From a virus, in the IMG/VR virus record IMGVR_UViG_3300008113_000377, positions 1-23,875 of that record: a stretch of DNA of 23,875 bases. One strand, given 5' to 3'. A program made the translations under genes and the position numbers. The notes beneath the pieces were generated by a model, which was not told where the DNA came from, searched no databases, and saw nothing but the letters and a program-made list of their open reading frames with translations. The number at the start of each line of letters is the position of its first letter. Within the stretch, counting starts at the first letter, position 1. Below are positions 15,889-23,875 of this stretch, in pieces.

Positions 15889-17527
15889 TGATCAGATTTA
15901 TTTGGGCAATCCGCTTCTAAAAAAAGCGAACGTTGCCCATCAGTGGACTAAAGAAGAAATTGAAGAATACATTAAGTGTAAGGAAGATCCTGTATATTTT
16001 GCTCTAAATTACGTCAAGATCGTTCAGGTTGACGAGGGCTTGATCCCATTTAGGATGTATGACTTCCAGAAAGAACTCGTCAAAAAATTCCACAACAATA
16101 GATTTAATATTGCTAAGCTACCACGTCAGACAGGTAAATCCACTGTTGTGGTTTCTTATCTACTTCACTATGCTTTGTTTAATGATAGCTCCAACATTGG
16201 TATTCTAGCAAACAAAGCTTCCACTGCCCGTGACCTACTAGGAAGATTACAGACAGCATACGAGAATCTTCCTAAGTGGTTACAGCAAGGTGTTCTCTCA
16301 TGGAACAAAGGTTCTATGGAACTAGAGAACGGTTCCAAGATTATGGCTGCTTCAACGTCAGCCTCTGCTGTCCGAGGAATGTCATTCAACATCATCTTCT
16401 TGGACGAATTTGCTTTCGTTCCGAATCATATCGCTGACGACTTCTTCTCGTCGGTATATCCTACTATTTCATCGGGTAAGAGAACGAAAGTTATTATCAT
16501 CTCTACTCCATATGGTATGAACCACTTCTACAAGTTGTGGGTAGATGCTCAGAATAAACGAAATAATTATGTTTGGACTGAGGTTCATTGGTCTGAAGTT
16601 CCTGGTCGTGATGCTAAGTGGAAAGAAGAAACGATCAAGAACACATCCGAACGTCAGTTTACTCAGGAGTTTGAATGTGAATTCCTTGGTTCGGTTGACA
16701 CTCTTATTTCGGCATCTAAGCTTAGATCCCTTGTGTTTGATACACCAATCAGTTCAAACAAAGGACTTGACGTATACGAAAAACCAAACGAAAAGAACGA
16801 ATACATTATTACCGCTGACGTTAGCCGAGGAATCGGTGGTGACTATTCAGCATTCATTGTCTTTGATATCACAACAGTTCCATACAAAATTGTAGCTAAG
16901 TACAGGAACAACGAAATTAAACCTATGCTTTTTCCTAACGTTATTAATGACGTTGCCAGAGCATACAATAATGCTTATGTTTTATGTGAGGTTAATGACG
17001 TTGGGGATCAGGTAGCATCTATTCTTAACTACGATCTAGAGTATCCGAACGTATTAATGTGTTCTATGAGAGGTAGAGCAGGTCAGATTGTTGGACAAGG
17101 TTTCTCTGGAAACAAAACCCAACTTGGAATAAAAATGTCAATCACTGTTAAAAAAGTTGGATGTCAAAACTTAAAGCAGATGATTGAAGATGACAAATTA
17201 CTATTCAGGGATTATGAGATCATCTCTGAGCTTACCACATTTATTCAGAAAAAGCAATCCTTTGAAGCAGATGATGGATTCCATGATGACCTTGTAATGT
17301 GTCTGGTTATTTTTGCCTGGCTTGCTGTTCAAGATTATTTTAAAGAAATGACGGACAATGATGTTCGTAAAAGAATCTACGAAGAGCAGAAAAATCAAAT
17401 TGAACAAGACATGGCACCTTTTGGATTTATTACAACAGGTCTTGAAGGAGATGAAGGTTTTGTGGAAGATGGTAGTGTGTGGTATGGCGACACTCAGGAA
17501 GATGTTTCGTATATGTGGAACTATTGA
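15881..17527 (+). CDS. 17: Large terminase subunit gp17 (packaging ATPase and nuclease)
   Basis: 548 residues; T4 gp17 is 610. The ATPase half has Walker A PRQTGKST (81-88), Walker B IIFLDEF (171-177, Asp175/Glu176) and a coupling motif STP (208-210). The nuclease half shows the RNase H-like acidic residues in ITADVSRG (Asp313), LCEVNDVG (Glu370) and FHDDLVM (Asp469/Asp470). All expected catalytic elements are present, so it should be active. It pumps concatemeric DNA into the prohead through the gp20 portal and cuts it at headful. AGAGGA at 15869-15874 is the ribosome-binding site. Local GC is high in the ATPase region (about half G+C in one 60-base line I counted). Confidence 0.97.
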   Translation: MSSDQIYLGNPLLKKANVAHQWTKEEIEEYIKCKEDPVYFALNYVKIVQVDEGLIPFRMYDFQKELVKKFHNNRFNIAKLPRQTGKSTVVVSYLLHYALFNDSSNIGILANKASTARDLLGRLQTAYENLPKWLQQGVLSWNKGSMELENGSKIMAASTSASAVRGMSFNIIFLDEFAFVPNHIADDFFSSVYPTISSGKRTKVIIISTPYGMNHFYKLWVDAQNKRNNYVWTEVHWSEVPGRDAKWKEETIKNTSERQFTQEFECEFLGSVDTLISASKLRSLVFDTPISSNKGLDVYEKPNEKNEYIITADVSRGIGGDYSAFIVFDITTVPYKIVAKYRNNEIKPMLFPNVINDVARAYNNAYVLCEVNDVGDQVASILNYDLEYPNVLMCSMRGRAGQIVGQGFSGNKTQLGIKMSITVKKVGCQNLKQMIEDDKLLFRDYEIISELTTFIQKKQSFEADDGFHDDLVMCLVIFAWLAVQDYFKEMTDNDVRKRIYEEQKNQIEQDMAPFGFITTGLEGDEGFVEDGSVWYGDTQEDVSYMWNY

Positions 17528-17531
17528 TTTC

Positions 17532-17539
17532 TATAAATA
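17532..17539 (+). promoter_or_regulatory. T4-type late promoter (TATAAATA)
   Basis: A perfect T4 late box just after the gp17 stop ends 39 bases before the gp18 ATG. A strong separate promoter fits the very high demand for sheath protein. Confidence 0.8.
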
Positions 17540-17578
17540 ATTTTAGATTTAACTGGATACAACCGAGAGGAGAATAAA

Positions 17579-19543
17579 ATGGCAAGTCAAGTCTCGCCTG
17601 GAATCGTAATTAAGGAACGTGATCTATCTAATGCTGTAGTTGTTGGCGCTCAACAAATTGTAGGCGCTTTTGCTTCAACTTTCAGAAAAGGTCCTATTGG
17701 ACAAATTGTTACTATTAATTCACAAAAGGAGTTAGTGAATGTTTTTGGTAAGCCAGCAGATGCTAATGCCGAAGACTGGTTTGTAGCTTCAGAATTTTTA
17801 AATTATGGAGGAAGATTAGCGGTTGTTCGTGCTAATACAGGTGTTCTAAATGCTGGTTCTAGTGCTGGCGTTCTAATCAGTAACGATTTTGATTGGCAAG
17901 CAGGAACTGGTTCTTCACAAGATTTCGTTGCTCGTACAGCTGGAACTTGGGGTAATTCGGTAACTGTTGCTTATGTTGATAGAGGAGCTGATCAAATTAT
18001 CACACTCGCTGCTGTTCCTGACACAGTTCCTACTGTTGGAGCTACAGTAACTTTCAACGTTGGTGCTGGCACAAAGACTGCTGAAGTCGTTGCTTGGGAC
18101 GGAACAGACAAAAAACTAACCGTTGTTTTAGATGACCCAACAGTTTTAATTACTACTTCAAATACTTTAGAAGATGGCGCTACAGATGTAGCTGTTACTG
18201 CTGTTGCTGATTGGTACACCAACACAACCATTGGTTCTACTGGAATCACTCTTTCAGCTATCGGTCCTCGCCCAGGAACTTCAGAATATGCTGAATCAAG
18301 AGGACTAAAGTATGATGAGTTACATATTGCCGTAATTGACACAACTGGCGATATTTCGGGATCTCCAAATACTGTACTAGAAAGATTTACATATCTTTCC
18401 AAGCTTGCTGATGGCAAAAATACTGAAGGAGCTAATACTTTCTACAAAAATGTAATCAACGAGCAATCAACTTTAATCTATACTGGTGTTACTTTAGTTG
18501 GATCAATCAATCCTTCTACTGCTGGAACTGGAGAAACTTGGGCACAAGATTCGACAGAACTAACTTCAGGTGATTTATTTGCTTTAGCTGGAGCAGAAAC
18601 TGTATCTTTATCAGGTGGTGTTGATGATTACTCATACACTTCTGGTGAAATTGGAGAAGCTTATGACTTCTTTAACGAAACAGAAGAATCAGTAATTGAT
18701 TTTGTTTTAATGGGCGGTTCAATGGATGTAGAAGCTGATACAAAAGCTAAAGCAGCTAAAGTAATTTCTATTGCTGCTAACAGACAAGATTGTATTGCTT
18801 TTGTTTCTCCACATAAAGGAAATCAAGTAGGAACTGGGGGAGCATTAACAACTGCTCAACAAAAAGTTAATACCATTAACTTCTTTAATGGTTTAACTTC
18901 AACATCATATGCTGTGTTTGATAGCGGTTATAAGTATTTCTATGATCGCTTTAACGATAAGTATCGTTATATTCCATGTAATGGTGATATCGCTGGTCTA
19001 TGTGTTGCTACATCAGCAACTCTAGATGACTGGTATTCTCCTGCTGGTGTTAACAGAGGTTCACTAAGAAACGCTGTTAAGCTAGCTTACAATCCAAACA
19101 AAGCAGATAGAGACGAACTCTATCAGAACAGAATCAATCCAATTGTTTCTTTCCCTGGTTCTGGAGTAACTCTATTTGGTGACAAGACTGCTCTTGCTTC
19201 TCCTTCAGCATTTGACAGAATTAACGTTCGTCGTTTATTCCTCAATGTTCGTAAGAGAGCTGAGGGTCTTGCTAAGCAAGTTCTATTTGAACAGAATGAT
19301 GCTACGACTAGAGCTTCATTCGCTGGTGCTTTAAATTCCTATATGGGTGAAGTTCAGGCAAGAAGAGGTGTAACCGACTTCCTTGTTGTTTGTGATGATA
19401 CAAACAATACACCAGATGTTATTGATCGTAACGAGTTTGTTGCTGAGATTTATATCAAGCCAACCCGTTCTATCAACTACATCACCGTAACCTTAACGGC
19501 TACTAAGACTGGTGTTTCGTTTGCTGAAGTAGTTGGTCGCTGA
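17579..19543 (+). CDS. 18: Tail sheath protein gp18
   Basis: 654 residues, nearly the length of T4 gp18 (659). The N-terminus (VSPGIVIKERDLSN, then VGAFASTFRKGPIGQ) and C-terminus (NRINPIVSFPGSGVTLFGD, NVRRLFLNVRKRAEGLAK, and a YITVTLTATKTG ending) are conserved contractile-sheath elements. The sheath polymerises around the gp19 tube and contracts to drive it through the host envelope. Residues ~135-218 form a variable beta-rich insert with VGATVTFNVG and VVAWDGTDKKLTV, a likely surface domain resembling the insert in gp14. A strong Shine-Dalgarno sequence (GAGAGGAGA at 17565-17573) and its own late promoter precede it. Confidence 0.97.
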   Translation: MASQVSPGIVIKERDLSNAVVVGAQQIVGAFASTFRKGPIGQIVTINSQKELVNVFGKPADANAEDWFVASEFLNYGGRLAVVRANTGVLNAGSSAGVLISNDFDWQAGTGSSQDFVARTAGTWGNSVTVAYVDRGADQIITLAAVPDTVPTVGATVTFNVGAGTKTAEVVAWDGTDKKLTVVLDDPTVLITTSNTLEDGATDVAVTAVADWYTNTTIGSTGITLSAIGPRPGTSEYAESRGLKYDELHIAVIDTTGDISGSPNTVLERFTYLSKLADGKNTEGANTFYKNVINEQSTLIYTGVTLVGSINPSTAGTGETWAQDSTELTSGDLFALAGAETVSLSGGVDDYSYTSGEIGEAYDFFNETEESVIDFVLMGGSMDVEADTKAKAAKVISIAANRQDCIAFVSPHKGNQVGTGGALTTAQQKVNTINFFNGLTSTSYAVFDSGYKYFYDRFNDKYRYIPCNGDIAGLCVATSATLDDWYSPAGVNRGSLRNAVKLAYNPNKADRDELYQNRINPIVSFPGSGVTLFGDKTALASPSAFDRINVRRLFLNVRKRAEGLAKQVLFEQNDATTRASFAGALNSYMGEVQARRGVTDFLVVCDDTNNTPDVIDRNEFVAEIYIKPTRSINYITVTLTATKTGVSFAEVVGR

Positions 19544-19576
19544 TTAGTCACAAACAAAACAACGAGGTAAACAAAA

Positions 19577-20206
19577 ATGGAAGTTAAAATTTCTAAATTT
19601 TTAACCGAAATCGGTCAAGGCGTAAAGCCAAATATGTTTGCCATAGACATTCTATGGCCAACAAATCTAGGTTCAAATCAATCAGCAAGTGGAGATGACA
19701 AAAATCTAGTCGATCTTCTATGTAAGTCGGCTGCTCTCCCAGCTTCAAACGTTGGTGTTATCGAAGTTCCTTTCCGTGGTAGAACGGTAAAGATTGCTGG
19801 CGATAGAACCTTTGATACATGGACTGCTACATTCTTCAATGACAAGGACATGAAGATTAGAGCATACTTTGAGCAGTGGTTAGAAGCCATCAATACTCAC
19901 AATGGCAACAATGCTCCTCTCTTCAAGCCATCACAAACCGATGGTTACATGGCTGAAGTAAGAGTCAAGCAGCTTGAGAAGAACAGCAGTGAGAAAGGAA
20001 CTATTCTAAGAGAATACAACCTAATGCACGCTTTCCCAACTAGCGTATCTCAGATTGATCTTGCTTATGACAGCAATGATCAAATTGAAGAGTTTTCAGT
20101 TGAGTTCCAGTATTCTTACTGGACTGTAGGTACTCCTACAGAAACCGCTCTAACTAGTGGAGCTGCTACTGGTATTGCTGGCGTAGATAAGCAAGTCGTA
20201 CTCTAA
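19577..20206 (+). CDS. 19: Tail tube protein gp19
   Basis: 209 residues; T4 gp19 is 163, and the extra length is mostly C-terminal and internal loops. The beta-rich core (VGVIEVPFRGRTVKIAGDR, then FDTWTATFFND) and the EYNLMHAFPTSVSQIDLAYD segment are typical of T4-like tubes. Hexameric rings stack inside the sheath to form the DNA conduit. CGAGG at 19563-19567 is the ribosome-binding site. There is no separate late box, so it is probably co-transcribed with gp18, matching the one-to-one hexamer stoichiometry of sheath and tube. Confidence 0.95.
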   Translation: MEVKISKFLTEIGQGVKPNMFAIDILWPTNLGSNQSASGDDKNLVDLLCKSAALPASNVGVIEVPFRGRTVKIAGDRTFDTWTATFFNDKDMKIRAYFEQWLEAINTHNGNNAPLFKPSQTDGYMAEVRVKQLEKNSSEKGTILREYNLMHAFPTSVSQIDLAYDSNDQIEEFSVEFQYSYWTVGTPTETALTSGAATGIAGVDKQVVL

Positions 20207-20217
20207 TAAATAGAGTA
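20199..20217 (+). promoter_or_regulatory. Late promoter box in a small hairpin before gp20
   Basis: ATAAATA (20206-20212) ends 25 bases before the gp20 ATG. It lies almost entirely in the loop between perfect 6-base arms TACTCT (20199-20204) and AGAGTA (20212-20217). The gp19 stop codon is in the loop. Confidence 0.6.
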
Positions 20218-20237
20218 TCGAATTAAATTAATTTAAT

Positions 20238-21926
20238 ATGAGTCAGTTATTTGGTTTCAAAATCAACAAAAAGGAGGGATTGAAAGGTCAGTCCCCAATC
20301 TCTCCTAACCAAGATGACGCCGTAGCCACTGTAGCAGGTGGCTATTTTGGCACGTATGTTGATGTTGAAGGGGTAACTAGAAATGAATACGAACTCATTC
20401 AACGATATCGTAGTATGGCGCTTCACCCTGAGTGTGATAGTGCTATTGATGAAATCGTGAATGAGTTTGTTGTTTCTGATGCTGACGATACTCCAGTAGA
20501 AATTGAACTATCTAATCTAGATATTGGTCAAAATATCAAGAATAGAATTAGACAAGAGTTTGCTACTATTTTGAGAATGCTAAAATTCGACAAGCATTGT
20601 CATCAAATTATACGTAATTGGTATATTGACGGTAGATTATTTTACCATAAAGTGGTTGACTTAGACAACCCAAAGAAAGGTATTTTAGAATTAAGATATA
20701 TTGATCCCCTTAAGCTCAGAAAAATTAGACAGAAGCTTAATAAAGATACTGATAAGCAGATTAAAGAAAGAGGTTCTGCTTTAGAATTTGATTGGGGAGA
20801 TTTTATCGAATATTACATTTACAATCCTAGAGGTTTCGGTGTAGCAGGAGTTCCTCAAACTTCTGGGGTAATGGATTACACAAATAGCCAAGGATTAAAA
20901 ATCTCAGCAGACTCTATTGCTACTTGTGATTCTGGTCTCAAAGATACAAACAAAAAGATTACAATTAGTTTCTTACACAAAGCAATCAAGTCACTCAACC
21001 AGCTAAGAATGATTGAGGACTCTCTTGTTATTTACAGATTGTCTCGTGCTCCAGAACGTAGAATTTTCTACATTGATGTGGGCAATCTCCCCAAAGTAAA
21101 AGCTGAGCAGTATCTTCGTGATGTTATGACTCGCTATCGTAACAAACTTGTTTACGATTCTGCTACGGGAGAAATTCGTGATGACAAAAAGCATATGAGT
21201 ATGCTTGAAGATTTTTGGCTACCTCGTCGTGAAGGTGGTAGAGGAACAGAGATCTCTACCCTTCCTGGTGGTCAAAATCTTGGCGAACTTAAGGACGTTG
21301 AGTATTTCAAAAAGAAATTATACAACTCGCTTAACCTGCCACCATCTCGTTTGACAGACGATAACAAGGCATTTAATCTTGGCAAGACTACAGAAATTCT
21401 TAGAGACGAACTTAAGTTTGCTAAATTTATTGGTCGTCTTCGTAAGCGTTTCTCAGAACTTTTTCACGATATTCTTAAGACCCAATTAATTCTTAAGGGC
21501 ATTATTACCCCAGAAGATTGGGAAGATATGGAAGAGCATATCCAGTATGACTTCCTGTTTGACAATCATTTCAACGAGCTAAAGCAAGTTGAGTTAATGA
21601 AAGAACGTATGGCTCTCATTACTCAAATGGATCCTTTTGTCGGAAAGTATTTTTCCACAGAATATCTACGTCGTCAAATATTAATGCAGACAGAAAAAGA
21701 ATACAAAGAACTTGATCGTCAAATGAAGAAAGATATTAATAGTGGTGTTGCTATTAATCCTTCCGATTCAATGGCTCTTGACACAATGGCAAGACAAAAT
21801 GATGCTTTTGCTCCAGAAATTCAAGATGCTCAGGCAGAAGTAGATGCTCAAAGGGCACTAGAAGCGGAAAAAGAAAAAGCAAAGTTAGCTCCTAAACCTG
21901 CTCCAAATAAAGGTTCTACTAAATAA
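20238..21926 (+). CDS. 20: Portal vertex protein gp20
   Basis: 562 residues; T4 gp20 is 524. Conserved elements include GVTRNEYELIQRYRSMALHP near residue 50, CDSAIDEIVNEFV, a central IYRLSRAPERRIFYIDVGNL, and NLPPSRLTDDN before the C-terminal helices. The dodecameric portal nucleates prohead assembly, is the channel through which gp17 pumps DNA, and later holds the gp13/gp14 neck. The C-terminal ~60 residues are Ala/Glu/Lys-rich, low in complexity, and probably flexible. The start has no recognisable Shine-Dalgarno sequence, only an A/T-rich leader. Confidence 0.97.
   Translation: MSQLFGFKINKKEGLKGQSPISPNQDDAVATVAGGYFGTYVDVEGVTRNEYELIQRYRSMALHPECDSAIDEIVNEFVVSDADDTPVEIELSNLDIGQNIKNRIRQEFATILRMLKFDKHCHQIIRNWYIDGRLFYHKVVDLDNPKKGILELRYIDPLKLRKIRQKLNKDTDKQIKERGSALEFDWGDFIEYYIYNPRGFGVAGVPQTSGVMDYTNSQGLKISADSIATCDSGLKDTNKKITISFLHKAIKSLNQLRMIEDSLVIYRLSRAPERRIFYIDVGNLPKVKAEQYLRDVMTRYRNKLVYDSATGEIRDDKKHMSMLEDFWLPRREGGRGTEISTLPGGQNLGELKDVEYFKKKLYNSLNLPPSRLTDDNKAFNLGKTTEILRDELKFAKFIGRLRKRFSELFHDILKTQLILKGIITPEDWEDMEEHIQYDFLFDNHFNELKQVELMKERMALITQMDPFVGKYFSTEYLRRQILMQTEKEYKELDRQMKKDINSGVAINPSDSMALDTMARQNDAFAPEIQDAQAEVDAQRALEAEKEKAKLAPKPAPNKGSTK
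21919..21925 (+). promoter_or_regulatory. Possible late promoter box (CTAAATA)
   Basis: CTAAATA overlaps the gp20 stop codon and ends 26 bases before the ATG of the 57-residue core-protein gene, the same spacing as other boxes here. Confidence 0.45.
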
Positions 21927-21951
21927 TATTACAAATTAACTCGTTATTTAT

Positions 21952-22125
21952 ATGAATAGCTTGGACATTATCAATAATATTGCCGACAATAAGAAGTCGG
22001 ATGCTCTTGACATGATCAATGATTTAATGCAAAGAGCGGCAGCGGAAGCAATCACCAACTATAAACAAGTTGTTGCTTCTACTTATTTCAATGAACCAGT
22101 AGAACCACTAGAAGTAGAGCAATGA
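21952..22125 (+). CDS. Small prohead core protein candidate (position of T4 gp67/gp68)
   Basis: 57 residues from the ATG at 21952 to TGA at 22123-22125. The sequence is one amphipathic helix (SDALDMINDLMQRAAAEAIT) with an acidic Pro/Glu ending. In T4 the genes between gp20 and gp21 are gp67 and gp68, small internal-core proteins of the prohead. Position, size, helicity and ATGA coupling to gp21 support an equivalent role. The sequence alone cannot prove homology with either T4 protein. No strong ribosome-binding site is seen; the leader is A/T-rich. Confidence 0.75.
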   Translation: MNSLDIINNIADNKKSDALDMINDLMQRAAAEAITNYKQVVASTYFNEPVEPLEVEQ

Positions 22126-22766
22126 AACTAATCACAGAAAACATCGAAGAGATTAATGTTCTTGTAGAAGAAGCGAACGGAAAGAAACACCTTTACATCG
22201 AAGGAATTTTTCTTCAATCCGAAATCAAAAATCGTAATGGAAGAGTATATCCTTTCGATGTTTTAAATAGAGAAGTTCAAAGATATAGCGAACAGTATGT
22301 TAAGTCTGGTCGTGCTCTTGGCGAACTTGGACATCCAGATGGTCCAACAGTAAATTTAGATAGAGTTTCTCATCGTATTGTAGATCTTAGATCCGAAGGA
22401 ACTAATTTTTATGGTAAGGCGAGAATTCTAGAAACTCCAATGGGAAATATTGCTAAGTCTCTTCTTGAAGAAGGAGTAAAGCTTGGCGTATCTTCTAGAG
22501 GCATGGGATCACTTGAAGAGCGTAATGGTGCTAATTATGTTCGTGATGATTTTATGCTTGCTACTGCTGCTGACATTGTAGCAGATCCTTCAGCTCCTGA
22601 CGCATTTGTTAACGGAATCATGGAAGGTAAAGAGTGGGTTTGGGATAACGGAATTCTCCGTGAGCAACAAGTTGCTAAATATCACAGATATATTTCAGAA
22701 TCCACTAGGAGAAATATTGAAGAAAGGAAGCTCAAAGCATTTGAGCATTTCCTTTCAAATCTGTAA
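22122..22766 (+). CDS. 21: Prohead core protease gp21
   Basis: 214 residues, almost the same as T4 gp21 (212). The serine-protease motifs are clear: LGELGHPDGP with the probable catalytic His71, and KLGVSSRGMGSL with the nucleophile Ser124 or Ser125. The conserved ADIVADPSAPDAF block (around 150-163) follows and may supply the acidic residue. During T4-type maturation the protease sits inside the prohead and degrades scaffold gp22 and trims capsid proteins, usually after (Ile/Leu)-x-Glu. It overlaps the small core protein by ATGA and precedes gp22, the T4 order. Confidence 0.95.
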   Translation: MKLITENIEEINVLVEEANGKKHLYIEGIFLQSEIKNRNGRVYPFDVLNREVQRYSEQYVKSGRALGELGHPDGPTVNLDRVSHRIVDLRSEGTNFYGKARILETPMGNIAKSLLEEGVKLGVSSRGMGSLEERNGANYVRDDFMLATAADIVADPSAPDAFVNGIMEGKEWVWDNGILREQQVAKYHRYISESTRRNIEERKLKAFEHFLSNL

Positions 22767-22769
22767 TTT

Positions 22770-22777
22770 CATAAATA
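22770..22777 (+). promoter_or_regulatory. T4-type late promoter box (CATAAATA)
   Basis: CATAAATA matches the cyanophage late motif NATAAATA. It ends 37 bases before the gp22 ATG in the only sizeable gap between gp21 and gp22. Confidence 0.65.
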
Positions 22778-22814
22778 ATCTTAGAATAATTGTTAGAAGT
22801 ACGAGGAAACTCAA

Positions 22815-23875
22815 ATGTCAGATATGTTAAACGAAAGATTTGAGGAGCTTGTTCAAGAGCAAAACATCGTTCTTGAAGCTGGTGATCCAATGCCTACAGT
22901 TTCTGCTTCGGTAATTCCTGCCACAGGTAAAGAGCCCACTCAAATCTCAGACGCTCAAACATCAGGAGCTGGTGGAAAAGATCCACAACCTTCAGTTCCC
23001 CCAACAGTCGCTATCGGTCAAAAAGCTGCTACCGATTTAGGAGGTACTACAACTACTCCTCACGAACACGATGAGGATGGTGAAGAGAATCCTGGTGCCA
23101 AAGCGGCGGCTCCTATTTCTCAAATTTCGGGTGATGCCCAGCAAGCTCATCAAAAGAGCCCTGGTGACATGGCAACTACTCCTACAGTAGGAGCCCAAGT
23201 TGCTTATGGTACTTCTGTAGGACCAAATGTAACTTACCCAATCAAGCCTTCTTTTGAAGAGCTTGATCTTTCTTCTGATGTTGCCGCTCTAACCGAAGGT
23301 GAAGAGCTATCAGAAGATTATAAGACAAAAGCAAAAACAATTTTTGAAGCCGCTGTTAAAGCTAAGCTTCAGGAAGAGTATGCCAAACTTGAAGAGCAGT
23401 TTGATGCCAAACTTGTTGAGCAAGTAGAAGCCATTAAGGCTGAACTTTCTGAAGAAGTTATTGGAACTGTCAAGTATGGCATCGGTCAATGGATTGAAGA
23501 AAATCAAGTCGCTATTGATCGTGGTATCCGCAACGAAATCACTGAAGATTTCATTGCTGGTTTCATGAATCTTTGTAAGGAGCATTGGATCTCTATCCCT
23601 GAGGATAAGACCAATGTAGTTGACGAAATGGCTGACGAACTTCGTGAGATGGAAGAGCGCCTCAACGAACAAATTGAGCGTAATGTGGAACTTAATAATC
23701 GTCTTGCTGAGTCAAGCAAAGTTGTAATCCTAAACCAAGTTTCGGAAGGACTTGCCGATACTCAAAAAGAAAAACTTGCTTCATTATCTGAAGGTGTTAG
23801 ATATGAAACCGCAGAGCAATTTACAGAAGCTGTAAAAACTCTACGTAAATCATATTTCCCCGAATCAGTATCAAA
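22815..23875 (+). CDS. 22: Prohead scaffold core protein gp22 (3' end outside window)
   Basis: 353 complete codons are open to the right edge, so the C-terminus is missing. CGAGGA at 22802-22807 precedes the ATG. The first ~150 residues are low-complexity and rich in Pro, Gly, Thr and Ala; from about residue 165 the chain becomes long, acidic, helical coiled coil (KLQEEYAKLEEQFDAKLVEQ), as in scaffold cores. A segment with IGTVKYGIGQWIEENQVAID is typical of T4-like gp22. gp22 forms the temporary core around which the capsid assembles and is then destroyed by gp21. LTEG near residue 159 and LSEEV are candidate gp21 cleavage sites. The long N-terminal extension compared with T4 (269 residues in total) is notable. 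The next gene is expected to be major capsid gp23. Confidence 0.9.
   Translation, partial: MSDMLNERFEELVQEQNIVLEAGDPMPTVSASVIPATGKEPTQISDAQTSGAGGKDPQPSVPPTVAIGQKAATDLGGTTTTPHEHDEDGEENPGAKAAAPISQISGDAQQAHQKSPGDMATTPTVGAQVAYGTSVGPNVTYPIKPSFEELDLSSDVAALTEGEELSEDYKTKAKTIFEAAVKAKLQEEYAKLEEQFDAKLVEQVEAIKAELSEEVIGTVKYGIGQWIEENQVAIDRGIRNEITEDFIAGFMNLCKEHWISIPEDKTNVVDEMADELREMEERLNEQIERNVELNNRLAESSKVVILNQVSEGLADTQKEKLASLSEGVRYETAEQFTEAVKTLRKSYFPESVS

Noticed and set aside
17992-18417. 141-residue minus-strand frame inside gp18
   Set aside because: Antisense to the inserted domain of the sheath gene; Ser/Val-rich, no promoter or start signal.
23310-23672. 120-residue minus-strand frame inside gp22
   Set aside because: Antisense of coiled-coil codons; gp22 is uninterrupted on the + strand.

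Overview
The window looks like part of the late, structural region of a T4-like contractile-tailed phage (myovirus), most likely a marine cyanophage or a close relative infecting another marine bacterium. All genes lie on the + strand, are tightly packed (many overlap by 1, 4 or 8 bases) and run in the T4 order gp13-gp14-gp15-gp16-gp17-gp18-gp19-gp20-(small core protein)-gp21-gp22. The marine assignment is an inference. It rests on the AT-rich genome, a very long tail-fibre protein with a cyanophage-type Cys-Arg-Arg-Asp-Ile N-terminal region, 2-oxoglutarate/Fe(II) oxygenase genes beside the fibre genes, and several small proteins of kinds I associate with cyanophages. No photosynthesis gene is present to settle the host.

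Layout. (1) 1-7499, host-recognition module: the 3' end of a giant tail-fibre gene ending in a self-cleaving S74 intramolecular chaperone, then a glycine-rich, collagen-like or polyglycine-helix protein that looks like an adhesin. (2) 7523-9980, four overlapping genes for 2-oxoglutarate/Fe(II)-dioxygenase-like proteins in a markedly AT-rich block. (3) 10009-10233, a small coiled-coil protein and a strong intrinsic terminator. (4) 10248-13180, neck and tail-completion proteins gp13, gp14, gp15 and the small terminase gp16. (5) 13194-15888, four genes lying between the two terminase genes: a repeat-containing protein, a probable virion protein, a DUF5661-type protein and a small four-cysteine protein. 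(6) 15881-20206, large terminase gp17, tail sheath gp18 and tail tube gp19. (7) 20238-23875, head-assembly genes: portal gp20, a 57-residue probable prohead core protein, prohead protease gp21 and scaffold gp22, which is cut off by the right edge.

How it works together: gp20, gp21, gp22 and the small core protein build and mature the prohead. gp16 and gp17 package DNA through the portal. gp13 and gp14 close the head and join it to the tail, whose sheath and tube are gp18 and gp19 and whose end is capped by gp15. The fibre and glycine-rich proteins recognise the host. Boxes resembling the T4 late promoter (TATAAATA, or CTAAATA/NATAAATA variants) sit mostly 20-39 bases before eight start codons, which suggests sub-operons driven by a gp55-type late sigma factor encoded elsewhere. 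The most intriguing combination is a collagen-like adhesin with 15 X-Pro-Gly sites followed directly by four oxygenases of the fold that includes prolyl hydroxylases.

There is no gene-free stretch longer than about 100 bases. I saw no tRNA, rRNA, insertion sequence, integrase or CRISPR array.
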